Positions 26,930-35,511 of a DNA stretch of 64,000 bases are shown one piece after another. Within the stretch, counting starts at the first letter, position 1; the number at the start of each line of letters is the position of its first letter. A program made the translations under genes and the position numbers. The stretch comes from a bacterium (GTDB lineage Bacteria > Planctomycetota > SZUA-567), in NCBI GenBank assembly GCA_003245715.1, contig QKCJ01000010.1, forward strand, positions 1 to 64,000, in the 5' to 3' direction. Below the pieces are notes generated by a model that saw only the letters and a list, made by a program, of their open reading frames with translations, had not been told where the DNA came from and made no database searches.

Positions 26930-27439
26930 CTATTCGGCAGCGGTGAAGCTGCCCCCGGAAACAGTACCGGTCTGCGGGGCGTCCTGAAAGTTATTGGGGA
27001 CGTAATGGAAATTGTAGGTTTCCTGCGTCGGGTCGTCGCCGGTTTCCGAGCGGTTGACGCCAACGCCGCAGACTGCCACCTTGGCAGGAATTGCAGTGGT
27101 GCTGTCAATGCGTCCGCCATTAGTATGCAGGAGTTTAACCGGTTTACGGTTAGCCGCTGCGTCGCGAATGGTCTGATAAGCCAGAACCATGTCGCCGGTG
27201 GCGGTCGGCTCGGGGACATACATCTTGAGACTGCCGGAAAAATCATTGAGGCCGATCAGATTGGCCTTGACGCCTTTTCGGGTACTGCGGCGGGGCTTGA
27301 TTTCCTTCTTGTCGTGATCTTCATTGAAATTGACATCCTCAACGAGGTCAAGCTCTGACCAGGTGCCGGTGGTACTGGTTTCAACATACAGACCACTCTG
27401 GTCGGCGGTCTGGAGTTCCTGTTTGAGTTCTAAAGCCAT
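26930..27439 (-). CDS. major tail tube protein
   Basis: 169 residues, beta-rich, with the tail-tube style SGLYVETSTTGTWSELDLVE near the start and IGLNDFSGSLKMYVP in the middle. It is preceded by minor tail genes and followed by chaperone genes, as in siphoviruses. Expected to polymerise into hexameric rings around the tape measure. Confidence 0.75.
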   Translation of the reverse strand: MALELKQELQTADQSGLYVETSTTGTWSELDLVEDVNFNEDHDKKEIKPRRSTRKGVKANLIGLNDFSGSLKMYVPEPTATGDMVLAYQTIRDAAANRKPVKLLHTNGGRIDSTTAIPAKVAVCGVGVNRSETGDDPTQETYNFHYVPNNFQDAPQTGTVSGGSFTAAE

Positions 27440-27468
27440 TGTTCTTCTCCCATTATTTTAAGAAAGGT

Positions 27469-27657
27469 TTAAATATATTTGATGGGTCTTCTGACCCTGT
27501 TTTCATAACTGTCTGCCAGTCGTTTTGAGCGTTCAACCTGCGCACTGGTTTTCAGGCTGGCAAAAGCGAGCTTGCCACCGCGGGAATCAATTGGCCCGTT
27601 ACCGCCAAGGCCGACCTTCCAGTTGGTATGCTCGTAATATAAAAAGCGTCCACGCAT
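27469..27657 (-). CDS. small basic tail-module protein
   Basis: 62 residues from the ATG at 27657, which overlaps the upstream stop codon as TGATG, so translation is coupled. Rich in Arg/Lys at the C-terminus (RSKRLADSYENRVRRPIKYI). A longer frame starting at 27759 lies inside the upstream gene and is not preferred. Function unknown. Confidence 0.5.
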   Translation of the reverse strand: MRGRFLYYEHTNWKVGLGGNGPIDSRGGKLAFASLKTSAQVERSKRLADSYENRVRRPIKYI

Positions 27658-28097
27658 CAGACCAGAAACTCCCCACTGACCTGCAGGCTGATTATCCCGG
27701 TGTAAACCCCGTCCTGAATATGCAGCGGTGAATACACCGGGGCGGGACTGGCCTTGCATTTAAGCTTCCCGACCCCGATGCGGTTGTCATCAAGCGCCTG
27801 CACCAGCTCGTCAAGCAGCGCCCGCATGACGTTTTTCTCCTCAAGAGTTTTCACTTTCTGCTGCAGCGCCAAGTCCATCATCACGGTCAGACGTTTAACC
27901 CGGCGGCCGAATCTTTTATACCGGAAATCCTGCAGCACCTGCCAGACCAGCAGTTTGTCATCTTTTTTAATCCGGAAGATTTTGGCGATGTCCTTGACCG
28001 GGTCATAGCTCTGCTCAATTACCGGAGTAAAGCCGAACGCAAACGTATCAAGCCAGGCACGAACCTCGTCCATAACATACCCCGTGTAATCCGCCAT
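27657..28097 (-). CDS. minor tail protein / tail terminator candidate
   Basis: 146 residues with mixed alpha/beta character: MADYTGYVMDEVRAWLDTF, a basic middle (RYKRFGRRVKRLTVMMDLAL) and a beta C-terminus (VYTGIISLQVSGEFLV). Size, place before the tail tube, and the terminal strand pattern fit a tail-terminator or tail-completion protein. Assignment is by position. Confidence 0.5.
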   Translation of the reverse strand: MADYTGYVMDEVRAWLDTFAFGFTPVIEQSYDPVKDIAKIFRIKKDDKLLVWQVLQDFRYKRFGRRVKRLTVMMDLALQQKVKTLEEKNVMRALLDELVQALDDNRIGVGKLKCKASPAPVYSPLHIQDGVYTGIISLQVSGEFLV

Positions 28098-28114
28098 GAT
28101 TTTTGCTGCTTTCC

Positions 28115-28756
28115 TTAATTCAAGTTGATTGTTTTGCTTGTGCTACTCTGGTTATCTTCACCCCGGTAAACAAAAACAACAATGATGATTACGACCAGAA
28201 TAATGGCTGCAAAAATCCAGATTGCTAAATCAGGGTTATAATGAAAAGCAAGTATTACCCCGATAAGTGCCGCCCCGCATCCGGCAACAATCACGCCAAG
28301 CTTACGACCGACTCCAGGTGAATAAACTGCCCAGCCAATGCCAGAAACCACCGCCAGAAACCCCATTACCAGAATCGGGATTGGAATTTTCTTTGCCGCT
28401 TTCCAGATCTGCTGTTCGGTTGTCTGGCTCTCGCTGCTTGATTCCTGACTCTGGCTGTTGCTTGTTCTCAAGGTCATTGTCGGATACATCAGCGGATACT
28501 GGTACGGGAACTGGAACATCGCATTTCCCGCCTGTGCATACGGCGGCCGGAATTGCTGCATCAGCTGCATCCAGCTTATTATTATTTCCAGTGACTGGTT
28601 TTTGTTCAGGCTTCCCCGTTCCGTCAGGTGACTTTGCTTCTGGCTGTTTCCGTCCGTGTCCTTCTGGAAGAGGTTGCACCCCGGGATCAACATGAGCAGG
28701 CAGAGGCTGAACAGCCACAAGAGGATTCGACTTGACTGGTTTCTTTTTGTGTTCAT
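28115..28756 (-). CDS. lipoprotein with C-terminal membrane spans, overlapping gene
   Basis: 213 residues. The N-terminus has a lipobox (LLMLIPGC). After a Ser/Gln-rich linker there are three membrane spans near residues 123-145, 151-172 and 176-198. The first 455 bases lie inside the gene at 28302-28946 in a different frame on the same strand. AGGG stands about nine bases before the ATG. With its two neighbours it forms a membrane-protein cassette that could be the lysis module; no homologue is recognised. Confidence 0.6.
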   Translation of the reverse strand: MNTKRNQSSRILLWLFSLCLLMLIPGCNLFQKDTDGNSQKQSHLTERGSLNKNQSLEIIISWMQLMQQFRPPYAQAGNAMFQFPYQYPLMYPTMTLRTSNSQSQESSSESQTTEQQIWKAAKKIPIPILVMGFLAVVSGIGWAVYSPGVGRKLGVIVAGCGAALIGVILAFHYNPDLAIWIFAAIILVVIIIVVFVYRGEDNQSSTSKTINLN

Positions 28757-28946
28757 CTTTTACGACCCTGTAGACCTTTCTGTCTGATTTCATTTTGACC
28801 GGCTCAACATGATAGCCTGCGGGCATGGTGATTCTGGTTTCAACTTCCGGGCTGCTCTTGGCCTCTTCCTTGAGATTGCAACCCGTAACAGATAACCCCA
28901 AAAGAAGGGCATTCATGACAAACAGCAATAGATAAATCTTTTTCAT
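28302..28946 (-). CDS. proline-rich lipoprotein (candidate outer-membrane spanin)
   Basis: 214 residues with signal and lipobox MKKIYLL...LSVTGC, then a hydrophilic Pro/Lys-rich chain with a short PVPVPVPV run and a Gly/Trp-rich end (GGGFWHWLGSLFTW). It begins with an ATGA overlap on the preceding membrane gene. Over two-thirds of it is also read in another frame as a second lipoprotein. Proline-rich lipoproteins overlapping another lysis gene are a hallmark of the Rz/Rz1 spanins, which is the basis of the suggestion. Confidence 0.6.
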   Translation of the reverse strand: MKKIYLLLFVMNALLLGLSVTGCNLKEEAKSSPEVETRITMPAGYHVEPVKMKSDRKVYRVVKDEHKKKPVKSNPLVAVQPLPAHVDPGVQPLPEGHGRKQPEAKSPDGTGKPEQKPVTGNNNKLDAADAAIPAAVCTGGKCDVPVPVPVSADVSDNDLENKQQPESGIKQREPDNRTADLESGKENSNPDSGNGVSGGGFWHWLGSLFTWSRS

Positions 28947-29308
28947 TCTCGTTTAACTCCTTTAAAGTTAGTAAAAGTGTTTCGTGCATCATCATATTCC
29001 GGCAGCGGTGGTTCTGGTTGCATAGCATATCCGTCCCCCTTAAAAAATTTCTTCATCTCACGCAGTTCATACTTAAGATCAGAAAAATTTTCATCATTGG
29101 CTTTTTGCTGCTTCTCAATACTCTTTTCAATACTTGCAATCTTCGCCTCAAAAAGAGACGGTGAAACCGAAGTCTTGTACTGAAAAATTGCACCGCCACC
29201 AGCAAGCGTTATCGCAATACCGGTAAAAAACATCATCACATTCCAGATACGGTTAAAGACATCTGCACGGTACTTATCGCAAAGATCTTTTGAAAATTCA
29301 TCCCCCAT
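28943..29308 (-). CDS. single-span protein with coiled coil (candidate inner-membrane spanin or holin)
   Basis: 121 residues. A short cytoplasmic head precedes one membrane span (about residues 22-43, MMFFTGIAITLAGGGAIF). A coiled coil follows (FEAKIASIEKSIEKQQKAND). This N-in, coiled-periplasmic layout is that of an inner-membrane spanin; a XhlA-type helper is another possibility. It is adjacent to the two overlapping lipoprotein genes. Confidence 0.55.
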   Translation of the reverse strand: MGDEFSKDLCDKYRADVFNRIWNVMMFFTGIAITLAGGGAIFQYKTSVSPSLFEAKIASIEKSIEKQQKANDENFSDLKYELREMKKFFKGDGYAMQPEPPLPEYDDARNTFTNFKGVKRE

Positions 29309-29575
29309 TTATTCCCCTTCCAGAGTGTTTAGTGCTGGCGGTTTGCACCATGAACACGGCACTGCGCCACCGCCTGAAATTTCGTTGATTTCCCGTAATG
29401 TATTGCCGGTTACTTCTGCCCCCGTGTAGCGGCATTTAGGATTCAAACAGTGATACTTGCCAGTGCTGACGTTGTAATCGTAAAGTTCCGGTTCGGCGGT
29501 CACGCTTGCGGCATTTGACTTTAAAAAATCACTGCGAGAAACAGATTTGCCAGACTGCATAAATGAAACGCCCAT
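29309..29575 (-). CDS. small zinc-ribbon-like phage protein
   Basis: 88 residues with two cysteine pairs, YHCLNPKCRYTG and VPCSWCKPP, suggesting one zinc site. The start codon overlaps the upstream stop (TGATG), so it is translated with the discoidin-domain protein gene. Function unknown. Confidence 0.5.
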   Translation of the reverse strand: MGVSFMQSGKSVSRSDFLKSNAASVTAEPELYDYNVSTGKYHCLNPKCRYTGAEVTGNTLREINEISGGGAVPCSWCKPPALNTLEGE

Positions 29576-30780
29576 CAGCTAGTCCTCCCCATGTAAATTG
29601 CTCCGGTGATCTCTCCATCAATGTATGTGCCGCCTGTGCTCTGGTTGCTGGAAATACTCAGGCCGATTGATGTACCGGTAGTCATTTCAAATTCGGCTAC
29701 GCTGATACCGAAATAATTATTGCCGAGGTCAATGACTGAATCCTGAGGCAGCGCATTGCTGTAATTTGTTGAGCCGTCACTTGAAACGCGGATAGTTAAA
29801 TCGCTGTCAGAATCGCCGATAGTGAGCGCCCCGGTTGCATCGTTACGTTTTGCGACGATTGACAGAGTTCCGGCAACATGAGTGGTCGGGAGTTCAACCG
29901 GGTCAATAATTGCGTCAAGTTGGTTGACCGTGGCTGCTGCGCCGACCTCAACAAGCTGAAAACCTGAAACATAACAGTACCCTGCGGTAGTATCGACCTT
30001 CGTAATATCAAGGCGGAAACGCTTGCCTGATGCTTGTGAAACATCTAGAGGATAGGTAATCCACGTATTGGCAGTATCCGCCCAGTCCGCTCCCGTGACC
30101 GTTAATATAGGTTCCCAGTTGACATCATCTGAGGTGCATTGAACAGTGAAATCTGTTGCGGCAAGTATGGTGTGCCCCATGGCAATCTTTACCGCTGCAA
30201 TAGTCTGTTCTTCGGTGTTTACAATATCAACATAAGCGTTGCCGTCACCATTGGAGTCAAAACTCGTGCTGGCTGGAGACCAAGAGTTATCTAGTCCCAC
30301 GGCATTCCCATTGCAAACGTTCCAAGCCGGATAAGATGATGGACTATTCTCGGATGATGCGATGATTGTCCAGCTACCGTTGGTATAGTCTGACATTGTT
30401 GGCACAAGATCTCCACCGGCAGTGGCGGCAGTCGTGGTATTCTTCAAAACCCCGCCGGTGATCTCGCCATTATTAATGGTCACACCGTCGGTATCGCTGA
30501 ATGTCCAGATTATGCCATCGTCAGTTGATATATCCTGCCCCAAACCAGCCGCCGCCGCACAGAGCAACAACTTTGTTTGCTGGTCATACTGGTCAAGACT
30601 GACTGTGCCTTCAGTTGAGCCGCCTTCATAATTGCTTATATCTACGGCATTGACCACAAGCACCTTGCGGGTGTATCCTCCGGCGGTGCTGTCAGGATCA
30701 ACGGCCAGAACGCTGCCGGAATTCGGCGTCGCTCCGTCCTGACCCGGAATATAGGCTTTTACTTTTTCTACATATGACAT
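29575..30780 (-). CDS. virion protein with discoidin (F5/8C-like) domain
   Basis: 401 residues. The middle (about 130-285) has the F5/8 type C pattern: NGSWTIIASSENSPSSYPAW near its start, VDIVNTEEQTIAAVKIAMGH, WEPILTVTGADW and YCYVSGFQLVEV at its end. Such domains bind sugars or lipids. The flanking regions are beta-rich and Thr/Gly-rich. It lies between the head-tail connector and the lysis-like cassette, so a decoration or fibre protein for adhesion is inferred. Confidence 0.6.
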   Translation of the reverse strand: MSYVEKVKAYIPGQDGATPNSGSVLAVDPDSTAGGYTRKVLVVNAVDISNYEGGSTEGTVSLDQYDQQTKLLLCAAAAGLGQDISTDDGIIWTFSDTDGVTINNGEITGGVLKNTTTAATAGGDLVPTMSDYTNGSWTIIASSENSPSSYPAWNVCNGNAVGLDNSWSPASTSFDSNGDGNAYVDIVNTEEQTIAAVKIAMGHTILAATDFTVQCTSDDVNWEPILTVTGADWADTANTWITYPLDVSQASGKRFRLDITKVDTTAGYCYVSGFQLVEVGAAATVNQLDAIIDPVELPTTHVAGTLSIVAKRNDATGALTIGDSDSDLTIRVSSDGSTNYSNALPQDSVIDLGNNYFGISVAEFEMTTGTSIGLSISSNQSTGGTYIDGEITGAIYMGRTS

Positions 30781-30782
30781 TT

Positions 30783-31136
30783 TTAGTTTTCCGATTCTTC
30801 AACCAGATTTACCGGGATATCCCAGTCTGTGCCGGAGTGGGCTACGGCTTGCCGACCTGAGACTTCATAAAGTACGCCATCAAGACTGATCGTGTCGCCC
30901 TTTTCGGGGATGATCTTCTCACCATTCAGGACAAGGACGCTGCGATCAATTCTGATAAAACAGGTAATACCGGTGAGTGAGACGCTGCCGGCGGCCTGAG
31001 CAAAGACCGTGGGACGGATCTTTTTAGCCGTCACCTCAACAGTCAGATCATCACGGCTGTAAATTGCCGCCTGCCCGAAATAATGCAGACTGGCGGGGTA
31101 AAAATATTCCGAGAACTGGCTGTCAAATGCGCTCAT
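30783..31136 (-). CDS. head-tail connector / stopper candidate
   Basis: 117 residues, mostly beta (GITCFIRIDRSVLVLNGEKI; GDTISLDGVLYEVSGRQAV). The beta-barrel style and its position two genes after the capsid resemble head-closure or tail-attachment proteins of siphoviruses. No decisive motif. Confidence 0.5.
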   Translation of the reverse strand: MSAFDSQFSEYFYPASLHYFGQAAIYSRDDLTVEVTAKKIRPTVFAQAAGSVSLTGITCFIRIDRSVLVLNGEKIIPEKGDTISLDGVLYEVSGRQAVAHSGTDWDIPVNLVEESEN

Positions 31137-31214
31137 GGTTTTTACCTGTCAGAGATCCGGGAGGTCAGCAAGGGAAAAAACTGACCACCCGGAAGTTGAG
31201 GATTAGATTCAGTT

Positions 31215-31541
31215 TCAGATCCGTTCAAGCGAGACCAGACAGGTGCTGTCTCCCTCGGTTTTTGGTTCAGCGAGCAGACCAAGACCTGCTCCGGCAATCT
31301 CGGTAGTCTGAGCGGTACCGGCGGTTGAGTCGAAATAAACCTTGTCCATGGTGTCCCATGAACCGGTGGTGATACAGTCGACCTCGATCACGCCGCGGTC
31401 GATTGCGACGCCGTTTGCGCCAGCTGCGATGTCATGACTGGCCATAACAAAGCCCTCGCCCTTTGAAACCAGATCACCAGCCTTGATGTCTTCTGCAGCC
31501 GCGATTGTTACCGTGCCGGCTTCTTTACGGAATTTTGCCAT
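31215..31541 (-). CDS. DUF2190 capsid decoration protein
   Basis: 108 residues with the DUF2190 pattern AEDIKAGDLVSKGEGFVMAS, GVAIDRGVIEVDC and WDTMDKVYFDS. Such proteins stud the capsid surface. It follows the capsid gene by 57 bases. A truncated copy of the same gene remains in the phage wreck at 5097-5168. Confidence 0.75.
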   Translation of the reverse strand: MAKFRKEAGTVTIAAAEDIKAGDLVSKGEGFVMASHDIAAGANGVAIDRGVIEVDCITTGSWDTMDKVYFDSTAGTAQTTEIAGAGLGLLAEPKTEGDSTCLVSLERI

Positions 31542-31598
31542 TTCTATACTCCTGATAATAATTGGTTAATTTAAAGAGACTCAGAGGTCAGGTGAAAA

Positions 31599-33629
31599 TC
31601 ACTGCCCGGCTGACTTCACACCTGCGCGGTATTCCTGTTTCTTGACGCCCCAGTCATGGTAACCGCGTAGCTGAATACCGAGAGTGTCAAAATCAGCATC
31701 AGCAGTTTCTATAGTTGGTTCTTCCTTGCCGTTAAGGAAACCGACTTCGATAACCGGAAGTTCTTCAGGGTCAGCAAGGTTATACCAGGCAGTCGCTGAA
31801 CCGTTTGCGACCAGCTTGTTATTGAGATATGCTGAACGGACAACGGAATACTTTCCGGCATGCGGGTTCTTGGTACCGACCTTTTTAGCCGAGGTATTGC
31901 CGTCAATCTGAAGCTCGGTTGACTGCATCAACTGACTTGCCAGTACATTAAGCGCATTTGGCACAAGCAGGATTGATGGAGCAATACCAAGAGGATTACC
32001 GTCAGGATCAGTCTGATCAAAGAACATTTCCTCGGCCTTGGAAAGGCTGTCAACAGAAAGTGCGCTGGTTGCTCCAGAAAACAGGTTGTTATTATCTGCC
32101 GTGAAGAATGCGGCGTTATCCAGAAACTCAGTCCAGAATTCTTCATTGAATGACAAGGCACAACCGCGCCCAAGAAGCCTTGGTGATCTGGTGAGTGCGC
32201 CAAGGTCGTCATTGATAATGTCCTGACGGGTGATTGAAAGCATCCGGCCGGAAGTATCGATTTTATTGGTGTACTTTATATCGCTTAGTTCACCATGCTC
32301 GATTTTACCTCCGTTGAGGAGTTTCTTATACTTGACGTCACCGCCAAGCGAGAAGGTTGTATATTCCTTGAAATCTTTAGGGCTGCTGATAAAGGCGATA
32401 GCCCGCCATGCCGATTCAACGTGGTTGAAGCCCATGCCCAGAAACTTATTGGCAATATTTGATAGCAGACCATTGATATCATTGGTTGAATAAGCCGCCT
32501 GCAAAACTGAGCGAAGATTACCGTCGGTAATTCTTGCCCGGCCTGAGTAACCGCCATTAAAGGCAGCCGCGAGGATAACTTCCTGCAGACTGATTGAGCG
32601 TCCGTAATTCTTGTCAGCCGCTTCAAGTACCTTGACCTCGTACTGCTTTTCAAGTTCGGGGCGGGTCATACCGCCAGCCATCACAACCGCCGCCTCAAGC
32701 ACACAATCAGCCCCCGCTTCAAGTGAACCGGCGCCTGTGTTGATCATTGTGCCGCGGTTTGCGCGCAGGTCATTGAGCTCAATTTCCTGCTTTTGGGCTT
32801 TGACTTCGGCCTTGACCTGACCGATCGGCCATTTTTCCTGAATGGCTTTTGCGGCAAGTTTGGTGTTGGTGCCGCAAAGCTCCTGCACGGTTGCGCTGTA
32901 GATCAGCGCCTCTGACTGAGCACGCAGAATCTTGTCGCCTGCCGCCTGGACGCTGTCATTCTTTTCGTCGTCCTCAGCTTCAGCCTTTTTCCGCTCTTCC
33001 TCCTCCGCTTCCGCCTTTTTCTTTTCCGCTTCTTCAGCTTCGGCCTTCTTTTTTTCTTCTTCTTCTGGGTCCATCACATTCTCCTTTGAAAGTTTTGCCT
33101 GTATTTTGGTGGCTGTATTACTGTCTGCGCCATTAACAACTATTGAAATTTCCTTGAGGTCGGTCTGGCGGAAAATATAGCAAGGGCCTTTCAGCTTCTG
33201 CCCGTTAAGCTCAAACTCTTCCCCGTCATCCGCTTTATCAATATGTCCGGGGTTTGCGCCAATTGACGCCTGCCACGGAAAATTCTTCTTGCCCCCTTCA
33301 ACTACCTTGCGGGCGTTCTCCGAGGTCTCCATAAAATCAATCACGCCGTTAGCCCGAAGCTGCTTGCCGTTATTATTGACCGTGCCATGCCCGAGCGGGT
33401 CGCAATCATTGTGCGAGAAGAGAATCGGCGTCGGTGCGGGGATATTAATGTCACTCAGGTCAACGGCAACCATGCCAAACCACTGGCCGAGCTTGCCGCC
33501 GTTATAGGCAAGCATTGAAAATGAGGGCTGCTTACTCTTGGGGTCTTCGGCTGTCACCGTAAATTCAGGCGTCACACAAAGCCCCTGACAGGAAATGGCG
33601 GCGGCTTCTTTAGCGGTCAGTCTCTTCAT
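31599..33629 (-). CDS. prohead protease-scaffold-major capsid fusion
   Basis: 676 residues. Residues 1-180 read as an HK97/S78-type prohead protease, with His73 in PILFSHNDCD and Ser122 in FPWQASIGANP as likely catalytic residues. A highly charged EEEEKKKAEAEEAEKKKAEA repeat (about 187-225) follows, like a scaffold delta domain. The remainder is an HK97-fold capsid protein ending GVKSAGQ. One chain therefore carries three head-assembly roles and should cut itself. Its start overlaps the portal gene end by 20 bases. A second, truncated capsid copy lies at 5230-5547. Confidence 0.85.
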   Translation of the reverse strand: MKRLTAKEAAAISCQGLCVTPEFTVTAEDPKSKQPSFSMLAYNGGKLGQWFGMVAVDLSDINIPAPTPILFSHNDCDPLGHGTVNNNGKQLRANGVIDFMETSENARKVVEGGKKNFPWQASIGANPGHIDKADDGEEFELNGQKLKGPCYIFRQTDLKEISIVVNGADSNTATKIQAKLSKENVMDPEEEEKKKAEAEEAEKKKAEAEEEERKKAEAEDDEKNDSVQAAGDKILRAQSEALIYSATVQELCGTNTKLAAKAIQEKWPIGQVKAEVKAQKQEIELNDLRANRGTMINTGAGSLEAGADCVLEAAVVMAGGMTRPELEKQYEVKVLEAADKNYGRSISLQEVILAAAFNGGYSGRARITDGNLRSVLQAAYSTNDINGLLSNIANKFLGMGFNHVESAWRAIAFISSPKDFKEYTTFSLGGDVKYKKLLNGGKIEHGELSDIKYTNKIDTSGRMLSITRQDIINDDLGALTRSPRLLGRGCALSFNEEFWTEFLDNAAFFTADNNNLFSGATSALSVDSLSKAEEMFFDQTDPDGNPLGIAPSILLVPNALNVLASQLMQSTELQIDGNTSAKKVGTKNPHAGKYSVVRSAYLNNKLVANGSATAWYNLADPEELPVIEVGFLNGKEEPTIETADADFDTLGIQLRGYHDWGVKKQEYRAGVKSAGQ

Positions 33630-35082
33630 CTTCTTTTACTTCCTGTATAATCAGTGGATTCTCAAAAATTCCATTACGGACTAATCTCTGGTACTCTTCA
33701 AAGGTCACCCCGAGAGCCTCGGCGTTCTTGGTAAATTCTTCCCGCCAGTCCAGACCGCGCTTGGCGTATTCACGCGGGATGCTGGTTGTGCCGTTAGCCA
33801 GGCGTACCTTGGTGGCGTTGGCTTCCTTCTGCGGGTCAACGTGCTCAGCGCCGTCATAAAACCATGTATGCTTGCGGCTCTTGACGCTCAGCCCGGTAAC
33901 ATACTGCCATTCATCCAGCCAGTTATGCAGCGTCGGGTCGGCGACGGTCGTATTAACAACCGAACGCTCAACCTCCAGAAACTTGAAATAGGTCTGAAAG
34001 TCCAGCCGACCTGAAGCGTAGTTATATTTTGAGCTGTTACCGGCGGCCTTGTTATAAGCCATGTTCAGGCAACGGGCGATCTCGTTAATCAGTTCCTGTT
34101 TGAACTCGGCGTAGGTACTTGTCGGCTGCTCGGCCTTTGGCTGCTCGATGCCCCAGTTCTCCGGCAGAACCGTAAACATGCCCCGTTCAAGTTCTATCGT
34201 GTCCATCGCCTCAGGCGACTCCAACTCGTAATCGCCGTCGTAATTAGGCATCGTCTTTGACAAAATCACGCCGGTAATGTTGGCGATATTCTCAGCCGCC
34301 GTCAGCGTCGCGAGTGTCCAGCGGCGAAGCTGGGCGCATAAATTCAGCGCTGGCGTCGTCTCAGGGATACCTCTGGTCTGACCGGGGCGGTCTGGCGAGA
34401 AGTAATGCAGCATCGCACCAGCGGGCACCTTGATATACTTGGCAATGCTCTTGGTCCAGCCCATACTTCCGGGATGCTCCGGCAGAACCAGATAAGTTAC
34501 CGGATTAAAATATTCATCAAGGATAATGCCGTCGGTTTCCATCACCCCCGGTACGCCGTCTCTGGTCTTCTCGATTGCGAACATGCTGGCGGAGATCATC
34601 TCCGTCTCAAGCAGTTGCAGGTCAAGCTCTATGCCGCCGGCCTTGACGCCGATACGGGGGTTATTGCAGAACATCGCAAAAACCTCGCCGTCGCGGGCTT
34701 TGGACTGGCGCATGGTTCGGAGCTTGGCGGCAAAGCCGATCGCGTCTGACCATGTGTTAAAATCTTCTTCTATTCTCTGGTCAAGCTCCTCGTCACCCGT
34801 CTGCATCTGCAGGCGCGGGCCGGTGCCGATACAGTCAAAGGCCAGAGTCTTAATCATGCCGTTAAGGTATGAATTATTGTCATACTCATAACGGGAGCGG
34901 TTACGCAGCAGCCGCCGTACTCCGGGGCTGGCGGCGGAAGTTGCCGACAAGCCGTCGGCGTTTGCCCAGTGTTTATAATTGTTGTGCGTGGTCTGCGCTG
35001 CGTCCCAGCGGGCATTGACCCGGCGCGTAGGCGCAAGATCAGAGGGAACAAAAATGCCGCTGCGGGTCTTGACCATCGCCAT
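33610..35082 (-). CDS. portal protein, lambda gpB type
   Basis: 490 residues. Signature stretches include YLNGMIKTLAFDCIGTGPRL, QSKARDGEVFAMF, AMLHYFSPDRPGQTRGIPET and LTAAENIANITG, characteristic of the lambda portal family. It forms the dodecameric ring at the capsid vertex through which DNA enters. A second in-frame ATG two codons in could also be the start. It follows a 56-codon gene by two bases and overlaps the capsid gene. Confidence 0.92.
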   Translation of the reverse strand: MAMVKTRSGIFVPSDLAPTRRVNARWDAAQTTHNNYKHWANADGLSATSAASPGVRRLLRNRSRYEYDNNSYLNGMIKTLAFDCIGTGPRLQMQTGDEELDQRIEEDFNTWSDAIGFAAKLRTMRQSKARDGEVFAMFCNNPRIGVKAGGIELDLQLLETEMISASMFAIEKTRDGVPGVMETDGIILDEYFNPVTYLVLPEHPGSMGWTKSIAKYIKVPAGAMLHYFSPDRPGQTRGIPETTPALNLCAQLRRWTLATLTAAENIANITGVILSKTMPNYDGDYELESPEAMDTIELERGMFTVLPENWGIEQPKAEQPTSTYAEFKQELINEIARCLNMAYNKAAGNSSKYNYASGRLDFQTYFKFLEVERSVVNTTVADPTLHNWLDEWQYVTGLSVKSRKHTWFYDGAEHVDPQKEANATKVRLANGTTSIPREYAKRGLDWREEFTKNAEALGVTFEEYQRLVRNGIFENPLIIQEVKEDEETDR

Positions 35083-35084
35083 AA

Positions 35085-35255
35085 TCAGATCGCTCCCGGT
35101 GGAATCGTCCGGACAAAGCTCACGCCGCGCAAAGGCTTGCGCCCGGCTTTCTTGGCGTTCTCAAACTTCTCAGCCTCAATCTGATCGGCAAGGCTGTGCT
35201 GCTCCACAGACTTGTCCCCCTCAGTCAATTTTTTAGGTTGATTAGAATATGCCAT
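35085..35255 (-). CDS. small pre-portal protein
   Basis: 56 residues from the ATG at 35255 (MAYSNQPKKLTEG); upstream codons to 35291 are also open but less likely. It is charged, with a helix around LADQIEAEKFENAKKAG and a final VRTIPPGAI. It lies directly before the portal gene. Function unknown. Confidence 0.5.
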   Translation of the reverse strand: MAYSNQPKKLTEGDKSVEQHSLADQIEAEKFENAKKAGRKPLRGVSFVRTIPPGAI

Positions 35256-35407
35256 TCTTTTAATCCTGACAAGCACGTCAGAGACGTGCATTCCTCGTTC
35301 GTTGACTCAAAGACTTCGGATAACAGAACCGGTCGAAAATTTTTACTTTTGACAGGCATGGTCGAAATTTTTTATGTCGTGAGTTTTCTGCCTGCTGATA
35401 GTTTCTT

Positions 35408-35433
35408 TTTATACGATGAAAGTTGTTTGTAAA
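35408..35433 (-). promoter_or_regulatory. conserved minus-strand promoter-like motif, copy 1
   Basis: On minus, CAACTTTCATCGTATAAA (35425-35408) nearly duplicates the motif at 38357-38340, differing at one base. It includes a TATAAA -10 about 150 bases upstream of the pre-portal gene. A TTTACA is present but only 14 bases away, so -35 spacing is not ideal here. Confidence 0.4.
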
Positions 35434-35471
35434 TATCAAATCTGCCCGTAATCGTCACTCGGGAAAATAGT

Positions 35472-35495
35472 GTCACGTATACGTGACTTTTTTTA
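35472..35495. terminator. perfect 16-bp palindrome with T-run
   Basis: GTCACGTATACGTGAC (35472-35487) is followed on plus by TTTTTTTATTTT. It may terminate plus-strand transcription, bind a dimeric regulator, or both. It lies in the 220-base gap between the zinc-ribbon gene and the pre-portal gene; the rest of that gap shows no other gene. Confidence 0.45.
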
Positions 35496-35511
35496 TTTTG
35501 AGGGATATATT

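Noticed and set aside
28267-28695. 142-codon plus frame opposite the lipoprotein genes
   Set aside because: Antisense to two frames that both have lipoprotein signals; Ser/Pro-rich shadow composition.
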